The notes: generated from the sequence alone by a model not told the origin. Positions 6,647-17,019 are shown, counted from the stretch's first letter. The stretch is DNA of 64,000 bases from Parasedimentitalea maritima (GCF_005771405.1 NZ_VAUA01000001.1:682001-746000), one strand, 5' to 3'. Program-made: numbers and translations.

Positions 6647-9148
6647 ATGTCCACCGCCACCCAAATCACATTACAACTGACCGGTCTTAGCTGTGCTAGC
6701 TGTGTAGGGCGCGCAGAACGTGCACTCGCCAGTGTCGATGGCGTTGTGTCGGCGTCGGTCAACCTCGCGACTGCCAGTGCGCAGGTCGAGGGAACGGCAG
6801 ATCTGACACTTGTTGACATGACTCATGCCCTGTCTAAGGCTGGCTATCCAGCTGAAGAAGCACAGGCGGTATTGCAGATTGACGACCTCAGCTGTGCCTC
6901 TTGTGTTGGCCGTGCGGAGCGGGCTTTGCTGGCTGTTCCCGGTGTGCTGTCAGCGAATGTGAACCTGACAAGCCAAAGCGCCCAGGTCACCTACCTGACC
7001 GGGGTTACCAGAGCCGGTGATTTGGCGCAGGCCGTGACTGCCGTTGGATATCCGGCGCGCACCAATGAGGGAAAAGCTGACGAACAGGTCCAGACTGATC
7101 AACGCAGGGACGCCGAGATACGCCGACTTGGTCGCCAGGTTCTTTTGGCTGGGGTGCTGACACTGCCGGTTTTCCTTATCGAAATGGGCGGTCATCTCAT
7201 CCCGGCGCTGCATCATTGGGTTTTGACTAACATCGGGATGCAAAACAGCTACCTGCTGCAATTTGTGCTGACCACTGCGGTCTTGGCTGGACCCGGTCGA
7301 GCGTTTTACACCAAAGGGTTCCCAGCGCTTCTGCGGGGGGCTCCAGACATGAACGCGCTGGTCGCGATTGGCACTGCAGCGGCTTATGGGTTCTCACTCG
7401 TCTCGACATTTGTGCCTGAATTGCTGCCCGTTGGGACCGCCAATGTCTACTACGAGGCCGCAGCGGTGATTGTGGTATTGATCCTGTTGGGGCGTTGGCT
7501 TGAGGCGCGCGCCAAAGGGCGCACAGGTGCTGCGATACGCAAGCTGGTGGGTTTGCAGGCGCAAACTGCACTCGTTGTCACTGATGGCGAAGTGATTGAC
7601 ACTCTGATCGAGCATATTGTTGTCGGAGACCTAATTCGCAGCCGTCCAGGAGAGCGGATCGCGGTGGACGGTAACGTTGTCTCGGGGAGCTCTTATGTTG
7701 ATGAAAGCATGATCACAGGGGAACCCGTACCTGTGTCCAAATTCGTGGGAGAATTGGTGACCGGTGGAACTGTGAACGGCAATGGATCGCTTGAGTATCA
7801 TGCAACGCGGGTCGGAAACGATACCATGCTGGCGCAGATCATTCGCATGGTAGAGCAGGCCCAGGGGGCCAAACTGCCGGTGCAGGGTATGGTTGACCGC
7901 ATTACTCTGTGGTTTGTGCCGGCGGTGATGGCGGTGGCGGCTCTGACTATTCTGACTTGGCTGGTGTTTGGTCCTGACCCAGCACTCAGTTTTGCATTGG
8001 TTGCTGGGGTCTCGGTGCTGATCATTGCCTGTCCTTGTGCAATGGGGTTGGCCACGCCAACCTCGATCATGGTGGGGACGGGGCGCGCTGCTGAAATGGG
8101 CGTCCTGTTTCGCAAAGGCGATGCTTTGCAACAGTTGCAAGACGTAAAACTGGTGGCATTGGACAAGACCGGAACCCTGACCGAAGGACGTCCGACACTG
8201 ACAGGGTTCACTACAGCAACAGGGTTCTCTCGCGCAGAATTATTGCCAATGATTGCTGCTGCCGAGGTTCATTCCGAACACCCCATCGCTCATGCGATTG
8301 TTGAGGCTGCGGGTGAGGATCTTCCCAAAGCGGATAGTGTTGAAGCAATCCCAGGTTATGGCCTGAGGGCCAAGGTTGACGGCCAGGAACTGCTGATCGG
8401 TGCTGACCGGTTGATGGCGCGTGAGGGTATTGAAACTGGAGTGCTGGCTGAAACTGGAGCTGAGTTGGCGAAGCGCGGTGATACCCCATTATACGCTGCT
8501 GTTGATGGTCAGATCGCCGCCGTTATTACGGTGGCCGATCCAGTCAAATCCGGCACGCGTGCCGCCATTTCAGCTTTTCATGATCAGGGGTTGAAGGTGG
8601 CGATGATCACTGGCGACAATGCGGTAACCGCTAAAACCATCGCTGCTGATTTGGGGATTGATGTGGTCAAGGCAGAATGCCTGCCGGCCAACAAAGTAGA
8701 GGCACTCAATGCGCTGCAATTTGAACACGGGCCGCTCGCCTTTGTCGGAGATGGTATCAACGACGCGCCTGCATTGGCCACGGCCGAGGTAGGCGTTGCC
8801 ATAGGCACCGGAACAGATGTGGCAATCGAAGCGGCGGATGTCGTGTTGATGTCCGGGGATTTGCGTGGCGTGGTCAATGCACTAACCATCAGCCGCGCCA
8901 CCATGCGCAATATCCACCAGAACCTGACCTGGGCCTTTGGCTATAACGTACTGTTGATACCTGTGGCTGCGGGAGGGCTATACCCATTTGGAGGGCCACT
9001 TCTGTCACCGGCTTTGGCCGCAGGGGCGATGGCCTTGTCCAGCGTCTTTGTCCTTAGCAACGCTCTGCGCCTTCGACGTCTGAAACCGTCATTGAATGAA
9101 ACCGATGCCACCCAAGAAATCGGGCTGGCCACCAGCCCGGCAGAATAG
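6647..9148 (+). CDS. copA: Cu(I)-exporting P1B-type ATPase
   Basis: An 833-residue inner-membrane pump that exports Cu(I) using ATP. Two N-terminal heavy-metal-associated domains carry CASC motifs (Cys16/19 and Cys83/86). They are followed by the transmembrane bundle, the actuator domain (MITGEPVPV), the membrane metal site C462-P-C464 in [13 protein letters not shown], the phosphorylated Asp506 in DKTGTLTEG, the SEHP loop and the hinge [10 protein letters not shown]. All key residues are intact. The ATG at 6647 has GAAGGG six bases upstream and starts right before the first metal domain. cueR follows 10 bases later, so the activator lies in the operon it controls. Confidence 0.96.
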   Translation: MSTATQITLQLTGLSCASCVGRAERALASVDGVVSASVNLATASAQVEGTADLTLVDMTHALSKAGYPAEEAQAVLQIDDLSCASCVGRAERALLAVPGVLSANVNLTSQSAQVTYLTGVTRAGDLAQAVTAVGYPARTNEGKADEQVQTDQRRDAEIRRLGRQVLLAGVLTLPVFLIEMGGHLIPALHHWVLTNIGMQNSYLLQFVLTTAVLAGPGRAFYTKGFPALLRGAPDMNALVAIGTAAAYGFSLVSTFVPELLPVGTANVYYEAAAVIVVLILLGRWLEARAKGRTGAAIRKLVGLQAQTALVVTDGEVIDTLIEHIVVGDLIRSRPGERIAVDGNVVSGSSYVDESMITGEPVPVSKFVGELVTGGTVNGNGSLEYHATRVGNDTMLAQIIRMVEQAQGAKLPVQGMVDRITLWFVPAVMAVAALTILTWLVFGPDPALSFALVAGVSVLIIACPCAMGLATPTSIMVGTGRAAEMGVLFRKGDALQQLQDVKLVALDKTGTLTEGRPTLTGFTTATGFSRAELLPMIAAAEVHSEHPIAHAIVEAAGEDLPKADSVEAIPGYGLRAKVDGQELLIGADRLMAREGIETGVLAETGAELAKRGDTPLYAAVDGQIAAVITVADPVKSGTRAAISAFHDQGLKVAMITGDNAVTAKTIAADLGIDVVKAECLPANKVEALNALQFEHGPLAFVGDGINDAPALATAEVGVAIGTGTDVAIEAADVVLMSGDLRGVVNALTISRATMRNIHQNLTWAFGYNVLLIPVAAGGLYPFGGPLLSPALAAGAMALSSVFVLSNALRLRRLKPSLNETDATQEIGLATSPAE

Positions 9149-9158
9149 GACGCACATT

Positions 9159-9560
9159 ATGAATATCGGAGACGTTTCCGCTCGCTCTGGCTTGCCTGCC
9201 AAGACTATCCGCTACTATGAGGATATTGGCCTGATCAAGCCCCTGCGTTCGGCCAATGGCTACCGCAGTTTTGTTGCCGCTGATCTGCACAAGTTGGCTT
9301 TTCTTGGACGGGCGAGGGCGCTGGGGTTCACGATAGAGGACTGTCGTACGCTGATGGCCCTGTATCACGATGAAAGCCGAGCCAGTGCCGATGTTAAACA
9401 TCTTGCTCAGGAGCACTTGGCCAAGATTGAAGCCAAAATCAGCGACCTGCAGATGATGCACAATGCCTTGACGGAGTTGGTGGAGTGCTGTGCAGGGGAT
9501 GATCGTCCCGACTGCCCGATATTAAGCGATCTATCTGGGATCAGTTCCGGGATGACCTGA
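9159..9560 (+). CDS. cueR: CueR-type Cu(I)-responsive MerR-family activator
   Basis: A 133-residue MerR protein: N-terminal winged helix (MNIGDVSARSGLPAKTIRYYEDIGLI), long dimerisation helix (residues about 75-107), and a C-terminal metal loop CCAGDDRPDCPILSDLSG. The paired Cys of this loop is the CueR signature for binding monovalent copper; zinc and lead sensors of the family differ here. It should distort the 19-base copA promoter spacer when copper binds. Its ATG at 9159 is 10 bases after copA. The position downstream of copA creates positive feedback, unlike E. coli where cueR is separate from copA. Ends at a strong terminator. Confidence 0.92.
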   Translation: MNIGDVSARSGLPAKTIRYYEDIGLIKPLRSANGYRSFVAADLHKLAFLGRARALGFTIEDCRTLMALYHDESRASADVKHLAQEHLAKIEAKISDLQMMHNALTELVECCAGDDRPDCPILSDLSGISSGMT

Positions 9561-9575
9561 CTGATTGGTACTTTA

Positions 9576-9623
9576 GGCCGAAGAGTAAATCCAACTTCGG
9601 CCGCCAATGATCCATTGGCGGCC
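9576..9623. terminator. Two overlapping hairpins, bidirectional terminator between cueR and BKACE gene
   Basis: Hairpin A is GGCCGAAG (9576-9583) with CTTCGGCC (9595-9602). Hairpin B is an 11-bp perfect stem, GGCCGCCAATG (9599-9609) with CATTGGCGGCC (9613-9623), followed by GTTTGTCTT on the plus strand. They share bases 9599-9602, so only one can form fully at a time. Placed between convergent genes, they probably stop transcription from both sides. Confidence 0.8.
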
Positions 9624-9630
9624 GTTTGTC

Positions 9631-10461
9631 TTAGGCGGCGCGCAGACCAAGGATCTCGCGCGCTTGGCGCCAATTGGCCACTGGGCGCTCATACTTTTCA
9701 CACAGTTCAGCAGCACGCGCGACCAGTGCGGCGTTCGAAGGTGCCAAGGTTTCGCGGTTCAGGCGCATGTTGTCTTCCAGCCCAGTCCGGGTGTGGCCGC
9801 CGGCGGCAATGGCCCACTCGTTGACCTGGATTTGACCCGGCCCAACACCTGCGCCGCACCACTGGGCCTCGGGGGCAAGACGTTGCATGGTCTTGACGTA
9901 ATAATCGAATACATCCTTATCGACGGGCATGGCGTTTTTAACACCCATGACAAACTGCACGTATAGGGTGCCCGCTATGCGCCCTTCACGGTTCATTTTC
10001 ACCGCCTGGTGGATATGGGACAGGTCAAAGGCCTCGACCTCTGGCTTGACCTCATAAGTGCGCATCTCCGAGGCAAGCCAGTCCACCAGATCAGGTGAGT
10101 TTTCGTAAACCCGTGTAGGGAAATTGTTAGACCCTACTGACAATGACGCCATGTCGGGACGCAGGGACAACATGCCGCCACGGTCCTTGCCTGCACCAGA
10201 TCGTCCACCAGTAGACAGCTGCACAATCATGCCAGGGCAGTGGGTGTTCAATCCCTCTAGCAAACGGCCAAACTTCTCGGGGTCCGACGTTGGTGTCTCG
10301 TCATCGTTGCGCACGTGACAATGCGCAATTGAGGCACCAGCTTCGAAAGCTTCATGAGTGCTTTCGATTTGTTCAGCTACGGTGATCGGCACCGCCGGGT
10401 TGTTTTCCTTGCGCGGAACCGAGCCGGTAATCGCGACGCAGATAATGCAGGGGGTACTCAT
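9631..10461 (-). CDS. Beta-keto acid cleavage enzyme (BKACE, DUF849)
   Basis: A 276-residue TIM-barrel protein of the DUF849 family. BKACE enzymes use a divalent metal and acetyl-CoA to convert a beta-keto acid into acetoacetate plus the CoA ester of the remaining chain. Family motifs seen are CVAITGSVPRKENNPAVPIT at the start, the metal-binding pair H47/H49 in AHCHVR, QLSTGGRSG, and AGVGPGQ near the end. It is the last gene of a pcaC-pcaH-pcaG operon, 11 bases after pcaG. In that setting the substrate is probably beta-ketoadipate, which would yield acetoacetate and succinyl-CoA. That would replace the CoA-transferase and thiolase steps (inference). Confidence 0.9.
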   Translation of the reverse strand: MSTPCIICVAITGSVPRKENNPAVPITVAEQIESTHEAFEAGASIAHCHVRNDDETPTSDPEKFGRLLEGLNTHCPGMIVQLSTGGRSGAGKDRGGMLSLRPDMASLSVGSNNFPTRVYENSPDLVDWLASEMRTYEVKPEVEAFDLSHIHQAVKMNREGRIAGTLYVQFVMGVKNAMPVDKDVFDYYVKTMQRLAPEAQWCGAGVGPGQIQVNEWAIAAGGHTRTGLEDNMRLNRETLAPSNAALVARAAELCEKYERPVANWRQAREILGLRAA

Positions 10462-10472
10462 TTAGAAAGTCC

Positions 10473-11092
10473 TCAGATGTCAAAAAATACGGTTTCATTG
10501 TCGCCTTGCAGGCAGATATCAAAACGATAAACGGTAGCACCATCGCGTTCCACGCGTTGTGCGATCAGTGTTTTCCTACGTCGTTCCCATTCAATCAGAT
10601 TGATCACAGGATCAGCGGAGTTCGCCTCTTCCTCGTCCGAGAAATACAATCGAGTGTTCAGGCCAACATTGATGCCCCGTGCCACAATCCACAAGTTAAT
10701 ATGTGGCGCCATCATCTGCCCGTTGCGACCCATCACAGGGCCGGGTTTGATCGTGTCAAAACCCCATTCACCCGTTTCGAAATTAGTGATCACCCGCCCC
10801 CAACCGCGGAACCCGTCTTCGACATCGCCCGGATGTTCGGGGTGGGCATAGGAGCCTGCGGCATTGGCTTGCCAAGCTTCCAGCATCACATCTTTGACGG
10901 GCGAACCGATACCGTCGATGACCAGTCCCTCAACCCGGATACGTTCGCCGCTGGCATTGGGGCCAGAAATGTCGGTGCCAAGTTCCTGGTTATAGATATC
11001 AAAGCCGGCGGCCCCCGGGGCCAAGCCGATGTGAACAAAAGGCCCAGCGGTTTGCGAAGGCGTTTCTTTCAGGTAGTTCAGTTTCTGTTTCA

Positions 11093-11093
<1 letters not shown>
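10473..11093 (-). CDS. pcaG: Protocatechuate 3,4-dioxygenase alpha subunit
   Basis: A 206-residue alpha subunit of the intradiol ring-cleaving dioxygenase that turns protocatechuate into beta-carboxy-cis,cis-muconate in the cytoplasm. It opens with TPSQTAGPFVHIGLAPG, a PcaG hallmark, and keeps the beta-sandwich core (VLEAWQANAAGSYAHP, FDTIKPGPV, PHINLWIVARGIN). As expected for an alpha subunit, the iron ligands of the beta subunit are not all kept. Its ATG overlaps the pcaH stop (TGATG), so the subunits are translationally coupled and made in equal amounts. Confidence 0.95.
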
Positions 11094-11833
<740 letters not shown>

Positions 11834-12226
11834 TCAGTCGGCGGCTTGCTCAGCTTCCATTTCGGCATAGGTCTGTTTGGCCAGCTTCAGCGCGTGGTTG
11901 GCGCGCGGTACGCCTGCGTAAATAGCGACATGCTGGAACGCCTCGATGACGTCCTGTTTGCTTGCGCCAGTTCGGGCTGTGGCGCGAATATGCATTGGGA
12001 TCTCGTCAAAGTTACCTAGCGCAGCGAGCAGGGCCAGAGTTAGCATTGACCGTTCACGTTGGCTGATACCTTCGCTGGACCAGACTGTGCCCCAGGCACC
12101 TTCTGTAATAAGATTTTGAAAATCCTCGTCAAAGGGTGTCTTTGCCGCTTCTGCGCGATCAACGTGTTCGTTGCCCAATACAGCGCGGCGTACTTTCATC
12201 CCTTGATCGTAACGAGAATTGCTCAT
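11834..12226 (-). CDS. pcaC: 4-carboxymuconolactone decarboxylase
   Basis: A 130-residue AhpD-like helical enzyme that decarboxylates gamma-carboxymuconolactone to beta-ketoadipate enol-lactone. The family pattern is visible: GMKVRRAVLGNEHVDRA, EGAWGTVWSSEGISQRERSMLTLALLAALGN and GASKQDVIEAFQHVAIYAGVPRAN. I choose ATG 12226 because the upstream extension is a run of GGAAAA repeats, one of which (AGGAATGGCAG) serves as ribosome site. It is the first gene of the operon. The enol-lactone hydrolase (pcaD) and cycloisomerase (pcaB) that roseobacter pca operons usually carry are not here and must be elsewhere or absent. Confidence 0.92.
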   Translation of the reverse strand: MSNSRYDQGMKVRRAVLGNEHVDRAEAAKTPFDEDFQNLITEGAWGTVWSSEGISQRERSMLTLALLAALGNFDEIPMHIRATARTGASKQDVIEAFQHVAIYAGVPRANHALKLAKQTYAEMEAEQAAD

Positions 12227-12315
12227 CTGCCATTCCTTTTCCTTTTCCTTAGTATCGCATATCAAAATTGACCTGTATAATGTGAATTATTGGATCTTTT
12301 TATATCGGAAATGAT
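12227..12315. promoter_or_regulatory. Divergent pcaC / pcaQ control region
   Basis: Ninety bases between the operon and its regulator. A consensus TATAAT lies at 12276-12281 on the plus strand (pcaQ side). CGCATATC (12256-12263) and GATATGCG (12313-12320) form a long-spaced inverted repeat, the second copy overlapping the pcaQ start codon. PcaQ, a LysR protein, should bind here to activate pcaC-H-G-BKACE and repress itself, but I cannot assign its exact box. Confidence 0.55.
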
Positions 12316-13227
12316 ATGCGTTTGTCGGATCATCTCAAGCTGCGGCACCTGGAAGTCTTCGTTGAGGTTGCTCGCAAGTCTAGTGTTACCCAAGCAGCTG
12401 ACGCACTGGGATTGACCCAACCCGCCGTAACCCGCGCCTTACGTGAGCTTGAAATGGTTTGCGGCAAGAAACTGGTCGAAAAACATGGTCGCGGTATCCG
12501 ATTGTCGGCCTATGGCGAGATGTTTCGCGATCCTGCCGGGCGCAGTCTGGCGCTGGCTCGTGACGGGGTTTCGATGCTGCAGGGACTGAGCGAGGCTGAA
12601 GGCCCAAAAGTGGCGATCGGTGCCTTGCCGACGGTATCAGCTACAGTTGTACCTGATGCGTTGGCGCAATTGCGAGAGGAAGGCAGTCATAGTCGGTTCT
12701 CTGTGATGAGTGGCGACAATCAATACCTGCTGGATCAGCTTCGGCGGGGTTTTTTGGATGTCGTTGTTGGGCGGCTTCCTGCGCCGGAACATATGGCAGG
12801 GGTGGATTTTGATCCCCTATTTCGCGAGCGCGTGGTGGCGGTGGTGGCGGCAGACCATCCGTTAACACAATTCAGCCGATTGCCGGACATGGCGTTTCAG
12901 GATTTCCCTGTTTTGATGCCCAATCAAGGATCGATTATTCGACCCTATGTTGATCGGATGCTCTTGGAACAAGGTATCCTACCTCCCCGTTTTCCAATTG
13001 AAACGGTGTCCTCGACATTCTGTCGGCGGTTTACGCTGGCGCATAAGGGGGTTTGGATTATCAGTCATGGCGTGGTGCGGGCTGAACTGGAGGCAGGGGT
13101 GTTGAGCCACCTACCCATCAACACCGGTAGCACGCTTGGCCCCGTTGGCCTGTGCATTCGAAGTGAACACCAGTTGTCTCCTGCAGCTCAGCGGTTCTGC
13201 GATACCTTGCGAGAGCTTTGTGGATGA
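12316..13227 (+). CDS. pcaQ: PcaQ, LysR-type activator of protocatechuate degradation
   Basis: A 303-residue LysR regulator. The N-terminal helix-turn-helix MRLSDHLKLRHLEVFVEVAR..SVTQAADALGLTQPAVTRALRELE is characteristic of PcaQ, and the remainder is the two-lobed effector domain. PcaQ usually senses the pathway intermediate beta-carboxy-cis,cis-muconate. It is transcribed away from the pca operon it should control, the standard LysR layout, and this arrangement is known in roseobacters and rhizobia. Confidence 0.93.
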   Translation: MRLSDHLKLRHLEVFVEVARKSSVTQAADALGLTQPAVTRALRELEMVCGKKLVEKHGRGIRLSAYGEMFRDPAGRSLALARDGVSMLQGLSEAEGPKVAIGALPTVSATVVPDALAQLREEGSHSRFSVMSGDNQYLLDQLRRGFLDVVVGRLPAPEHMAGVDFDPLFRERVVAVVAADHPLTQFSRLPDMAFQDFPVLMPNQGSIIRPYVDRMLLEQGILPPRFPIETVSSTFCRRFTLAHKGVWIISHGVVRAELEAGVLSHLPINTGSTLGPVGLCIRSEHQLSPAAQRFCDTLRELCG

Positions 13228-13271
13228 TGGGTTTGGCAAGGTTGCTGCAAATATACGGCTGGTTGTTTCGC

Positions 13272-13291
13272 TTTACGTAACGTAGCGTAAA
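13272..13291. promoter_or_regulatory. Palindromic site upstream of the liv-like operon
   Basis: TTTACG-N8-CGTAAA, an inverted repeat with 6-bp arms in the 290-bp gap before the transporter operon. Its size and form suit a dimeric regulator. I cannot name the protein; regulators of fatty-acid or branched-chain acyl catabolism in proteobacteria often use TTTACGT-like boxes. The rest of the gap shows no gene. Confidence 0.4.
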
Positions 13292-13516
13292 AAGAGCTTT
13301 GAGTTTTTGGGTAACCGCTGGAAGCTTACAAAAATAACATTGTTTCGATGAATTTACTACGATCTGTTGGATGAAGCGGCTGCAACTGGGTTGGTTTGCC
13401 TGAATTTTTGCTCTTGGGTCTTGCACTTATGAAGGGAGCCTAAATTCTAAGCGCGGGGATATTCACCCGGCAAAGCCCAGATGAAATACTGCTTTTGAAA
13501 AGTAGGGGAGGGCACA

Positions 13517-14392
13517 TTGGAAGTTTTGCAGCTGCTTGTCAGTGGTCTTGCGAATGGCTGTGTGTATGGTCTGATCGCACTTGGGTTTGTGTTGATTTAC
13601 AAAGCTACAGAAGCGGTGAACTTTGCTCAGGGCGATTTTATGATGCTGGGGGCATTTGTGACCCTGGGCCTGACCAATGCTGAACATATGAACTTGCCGT
13701 TCTGGGTGGCCGCGCCGCTGGCTATCTTGGTCATGGCGGTGCTGGGCTATCTGCTGGATTTCTTTGTGCTGCGGCGGTTGTTTGGGCAGAGCCAGACTGC
13801 GGTGGTGATCCTGACAATCGCGCTGGGCTTTGTAATCCGCTTTGTTGCCGGAGTGATCTGGGGGCACGAACCACAGACGTTGGAAAGCCCATTGAGCATT
13901 GGAGACATCAACATTGGCGGTGTGGTGCTTGGGATGGCGGATGTCGCAGTGATCGTGGTGACGGTGTTGCTAACACTTTTTTTGTATCAGTTTTTTCAGC
14001 GTACCAAGTTGGGTTTGGCGATGCAGGCTGCCAGTCAAAATCAAATGGCGGCTTACTACATGGGTATCCCGGTGAAGCGTGTGCAGGGGCTGATTTGGGG
14101 GCTGTCTGGCGCTACGGCAGCAATCGCGGGCATTTTGTTCGCCTCAAAAGGAGCGATCGATCCCAATGCAGGTTTATTGGGGATCAAGGCTTTTGCTGCG
14201 GCGGTGATAGGTGGCTTTGGATCGCTGCCCGGGGCGCTTGTTGGGGGGCTAATTGTTGGAGTGATTGAACCCTTTGCCTCGCGCTATTTTGCGGCTGGGT
14301 ATTCGCAAATCGCGCCTTACGTTTTGTTGTTGCTGGTTCTGGTGTTCCGGCCCAATGGGCTGTTTAGTCAGGTCCGGGTCAAAAAGGTCTGA
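13517..14392 (+). CDS. livH: Branched-chain-type ABC transporter permease LivH
   Basis: A 291-residue inner-membrane permease of the HAAT family (LivH type) with about eight hydrophobic helices. Family signatures are GLIALGFVLIYKATEAVNFAQGDFMMLG and the C-terminal coupling-helix region GIKAFAAAVIGGFGSLPGALVGG. The start is TTG at 13517 behind GGGGAGGG. First gene of a seven-gene run (livH-M-G-F, CoA ligase, binding protein, metallohydrolase), with a 4-base gap to livM. HAAT transporters carry amino acids, amides, urea or aromatic acids; the ligase in the operon points to a carboxylic acid. Confidence 0.9.
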   Translation: MEVLQLLVSGLANGCVYGLIALGFVLIYKATEAVNFAQGDFMMLGAFVTLGLTNAEHMNLPFWVAAPLAILVMAVLGYLLDFFVLRRLFGQSQTAVVILTIALGFVIRFVAGVIWGHEPQTLESPLSIGDINIGGVVLGMADVAVIVVTVLLTLFLYQFFQRTKLGLAMQAASQNQMAAYYMGIPVKRVQGLIWGLSGATAAIAGILFASKGAIDPNAGLLGIKAFAAAVIGGFGSLPGALVGGLIVGVIEPFASRYFAAGYSQIAPYVLLLLVLVFRPNGLFSQVRVKKV

Positions 14393-14396
14393 TCCC

Positions 14397-15482
14397 ATGC
14401 GTATCCTGTTTAAAACCTCGTACAACGATGACATCCGCCTGTTCCCGGATCGCTGGACCTTGGCAGTTTATGCAGCATTGCTGGCACTGGCTGTTTTGTT
14501 GCCGATGCTGCTGGACGAGTTCTACATTGGCGAGGTCACTAATGTGCTGATCTGGGCTGTCGCAGGGCTTGGTCTGATGCTTCTGACTGGCCAGACCGGC
14601 CAAGTTAGCTTGGGCCATGCGGCATTTCTGGCGATTGGCTGCTACACAAACACCATTCTGATCGAAGCGGGCCTGCCGTTTATTGTGGCATTTCCACTTG
14701 CCGGAGTGATCACCGGTATCGTAGGCGGGATTATCGCTATTCCGGCGCTGAGGCTGCATGGGATCTATTTGGCGATTGCCACCATTGCTCTGTCGATCCT
14801 GGCAGATGACATCATTGTACTGTTAGATCCCTGGACTGGCGGTGTGTCTGGTAAATTTCCCGCTGTGATCACCATATTCGGTCTCGAGATTGAGCGTTGG
14901 ACGATGCCTGTACGATTTTACTACCTCGTGCTGGTGGTGACGATGATTTGCACGCTGTTCTACCGCAACTTGTTGCGGGCACCATTGGGCCGGGCCTTTG
15001 CGGCGGTGCGGGACAGCGAGGTTTCAGCGACAGCGATGGGCGTGCATATTGCGCGGACCAAGGTCAAGGCTTTTGGCCTGTCCTGCATGATCACAGGCTG
15101 GGCCGGGACATTGATGGGCTATTACGCGGGGGCCTTCAACAACGAGACCTTCTCGCTGGTGATATCAATCACCCTGTTGATGATGATTGTGATTGGCGGG
15201 TTGGGGTCTATCCACGGCGCGTTCTTTGGCGCGGTGGTGGTGGCGTTTCTCCCGCAAGCTTTGTCGATTGCGAAAGGTGCCATGATCGGCGGTAGCGTCG
15301 CTATTCCGGGGCTTGAGACTGGCGTATTCGGGCTGATTTTGATCCTGTTCATTCTGTTTGAACCGATGGGGCTTTATGGCCGTTGGCTGAAAATCCGCAC
15401 CTGGTTTGAACTGTTCCCATTTGCTCGCAAGGACATGTTCCGGCGCCAGAAAAGCTATCTGAAAACGGAGCGCCTGCGATGA
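14397..15482 (+). CDS. livM: Branched-chain-type ABC transporter permease LivM
   Basis: A 361-residue partner permease. LivM motifs are LIWAVAGLGLMLLTGQTGQVSLGHAAFLAIG and the cytoplasmic coupling loop PLGRAFAAVRDSEVSATAMGV, then GGLGSIHGAFFGAVVV. About ten hydrophobic segments; a charged tail (KIRTWFELFPFARKDMFRRQ) is cytoplasmic. The ATG at 14397 is 4 bases after livH. Its end overlaps the livG start by 4 bases (ATGA), so both are coupled. Confidence 0.9.
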   Translation: MRILFKTSYNDDIRLFPDRWTLAVYAALLALAVLLPMLLDEFYIGEVTNVLIWAVAGLGLMLLTGQTGQVSLGHAAFLAIGCYTNTILIEAGLPFIVAFPLAGVITGIVGGIIAIPALRLHGIYLAIATIALSILADDIIVLLDPWTGGVSGKFPAVITIFGLEIERWTMPVRFYYLVLVVTMICTLFYRNLLRAPLGRAFAAVRDSEVSATAMGVHIARTKVKAFGLSCMITGWAGTLMGYYAGAFNNETFSLVISITLLMMIVIGGLGSIHGAFFGAVVVAFLPQALSIAKGAMIGGSVAIPGLETGVFGLILILFILFEPMGLYGRWLKIRTWFELFPFARKDMFRRQKSYLKTERLR

Positions 15483-16246
15483 GTCTGTTGGAGATCAAGG
15501 AGGCGACGCTGAAGTTTGGCGGCGTGGTGGCGGTGAACAACTTAAGTCTGTCGGTCGAGGAAGGCGAGGTCTATGCCATCGTCGGGCCAAACGGGGCGGG
15601 AAAATCCACAGTATTCAACCTGATCTCGCGATTTTATCAGCCGTTTTCGGGCAGTATCACCTTTGACGGACAGAACCTGCTGGATCGGGCGCCGGATCAG
15701 GTGGCGGACTTGGGTATCGCGCGGACGTTTCAGAATATTGAACTGTTTGACCATGCCACTGTGTTACAGAATCTTCTGGTGGGGCGGCACCGGCACCGCA
15801 AAACATCGCTGGTTGAAGAACTGTTCTTTGCCCCACGCGTGCGGCGCGAAGAGATCGCACATCGCGAGGCGGTGGAGGAGGTGGTCGACTTTCTGGATCT
15901 GCAGCCTTATCGCGATAAGATGATTGCGGGTCTGCCTTACGGGGTGCGCAAGGTGGTTGAGCTGGGGCGTGCATTGGCAACAGGACCGAAACTACTTCTG
16001 TTGGATGAGCCCGCCTCGGGGCTTTCGGTTGAGGAAACGCAGGACATGCGCTGGTGGATTGATGATATCCGCAAGCAGATGGGTATCACCGTGCTGATGG
16101 TCGAGCATGACATGGGGTTGGTGTCTTCGGTTAGCGATCGGGTTCTTGCACTGGCGGATGGCGCCAAACTGGCCGAAGGCACTCCCGCTGAGGTACAGGC
16201 TGACCCTGCCGTGATCGAGGCCTATCTGGGTGTGGGGGCAGTGTGA
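15479..16246 (+). CDS. livG: Branched-chain-type ABC transporter ATPase LivG
   Basis: A 255-residue ATPase with Walker A GPNGAGKST (about residue 36), an atypical signature LPYGVRKVVELGRALATGP, and Walker B LLLLDEPASGL, with the switch His in MVEHDMGLV. LivG proteins often have YG in place of SG in the signature, so this is normal. It drives uptake together with LivF. Overlaps livM by 4 bases and livF by one. Confidence 0.92.
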   Translation: MSLLEIKEATLKFGGVVAVNNLSLSVEEGEVYAIVGPNGAGKSTVFNLISRFYQPFSGSITFDGQNLLDRAPDQVADLGIARTFQNIELFDHATVLQNLLVGRHRHRKTSLVEELFFAPRVRREEIAHREAVEEVVDFLDLQPYRDKMIAGLPYGVRKVVELGRALATGPKLLLLDEPASGLSVEETQDMRWWIDDIRKQMGITVLMVEHDMGLVSSVSDRVLALADGAKLAEGTPAEVQADPAVIEAYLGVGAV

Positions 16247-17019
16247 TGGGCGATGCGCTGCTTGAGATCAAAAATCTTGAGAGTTTCTACGGGCCGATTA
16301 TGGCCATTCGCGGCGTGTCGTTGAAGGTTGAGAAAGGCCAGATCGTGACGGTTCTGGGCGCCAACGGCGCCGGTAAATCGACCCTGTTAAAGACAATATC
16401 GGGCATCATGGAACCTGAAAAGGGGCAGGTGCTATTCAAGGGTCGGGAGATCCAGGGGCAGGAGCCGCATCGCATAGTGCAGCATGGGATTGTGCATGTT
16501 CCCGAGGGGCGTGAAGTGTTTCCACTGTTGACGGTGGACGAGAACCTGGCACTGGGCGCCTATACTCGCAATGACAAGGTTGGGGTGCAACGCGACCGCG
16601 AAATGGTTTTCGACTATTTCCCAATTCTGGCCGAGCGGCGCGGGCAAGAGGCGGGTACGTTGTCGGGGGGGCAGCAACAGATGTTGGCGATTGGCCGTGG
16701 GCTGATGCTGAGCCCTGAAATAATGCTGTTAGATGAACCCTCGCTTGGTTTGTCACCGCTGCTTGTGCAGGAAATTTTTGCGATTCTGCGAAGACTGAAC
16801 GCTGAAGAGAAAGTGACCATGGTGCTGGTCGAGCAAAATGCTCGCATCGCTTTAGATCTGGCTAACGTTGGTTATGTGATGGAGATCGGGCGGATTGTAA
16901 TGGACGGAACCGCAGAACGATTGATGCAGAGTGAGGACATCAAGGCGTTCTACCTGGGCCACCAAGAAGCGGGTCAGCGTGGTGAGCGACGCTGGAAGCG
17001 TAAGAAAACATGGCGGTAG
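16246..17019 (+). CDS. livF: Branched-chain-type ABC transporter ATPase LivF
   Basis: A 257-residue ATPase: Walker A GANGAGKSTLL, signature LSGGQQQMLAIGRGLM, Walker B IMLLDEPSLGLSP, switch region MVLVEQNARIALD. The ATG at 16246 overlaps the livG stop (TGATG); a GTG one codon earlier is possible. The tail after about residue 240 (GQRGERRWKRKKTWR) is unusually basic and longer than in typical LivF. It may be a run-on after loss of an earlier stop. Confidence 0.92.
   Translation: MGDALLEIKNLESFYGPIMAIRGVSLKVEKGQIVTVLGANGAGKSTLLKTISGIMEPEKGQVLFKGREIQGQEPHRIVQHGIVHVPEGREVFPLLTVDENLALGAYTRNDKVGVQRDREMVFDYFPILAERRGQEAGTLSGGQQQMLAIGRGLMLSPEIMLLDEPSLGLSPLLVQEIFAILRRLNAEEKVTMVLVEQNARIALDLANVGYVMEIGRIVMDGTAERLMQSEDIKAFYLGHQEAGQRGERRWKRKKTWR

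Noticed and set aside
12256-12320. CGCATATC / GATATGCG as the PcaQ box
   Set aside because: Arms are 49 bases apart and one overlaps the start codon; a LysR box is usually shorter. Mentioned only as a feature of the region.
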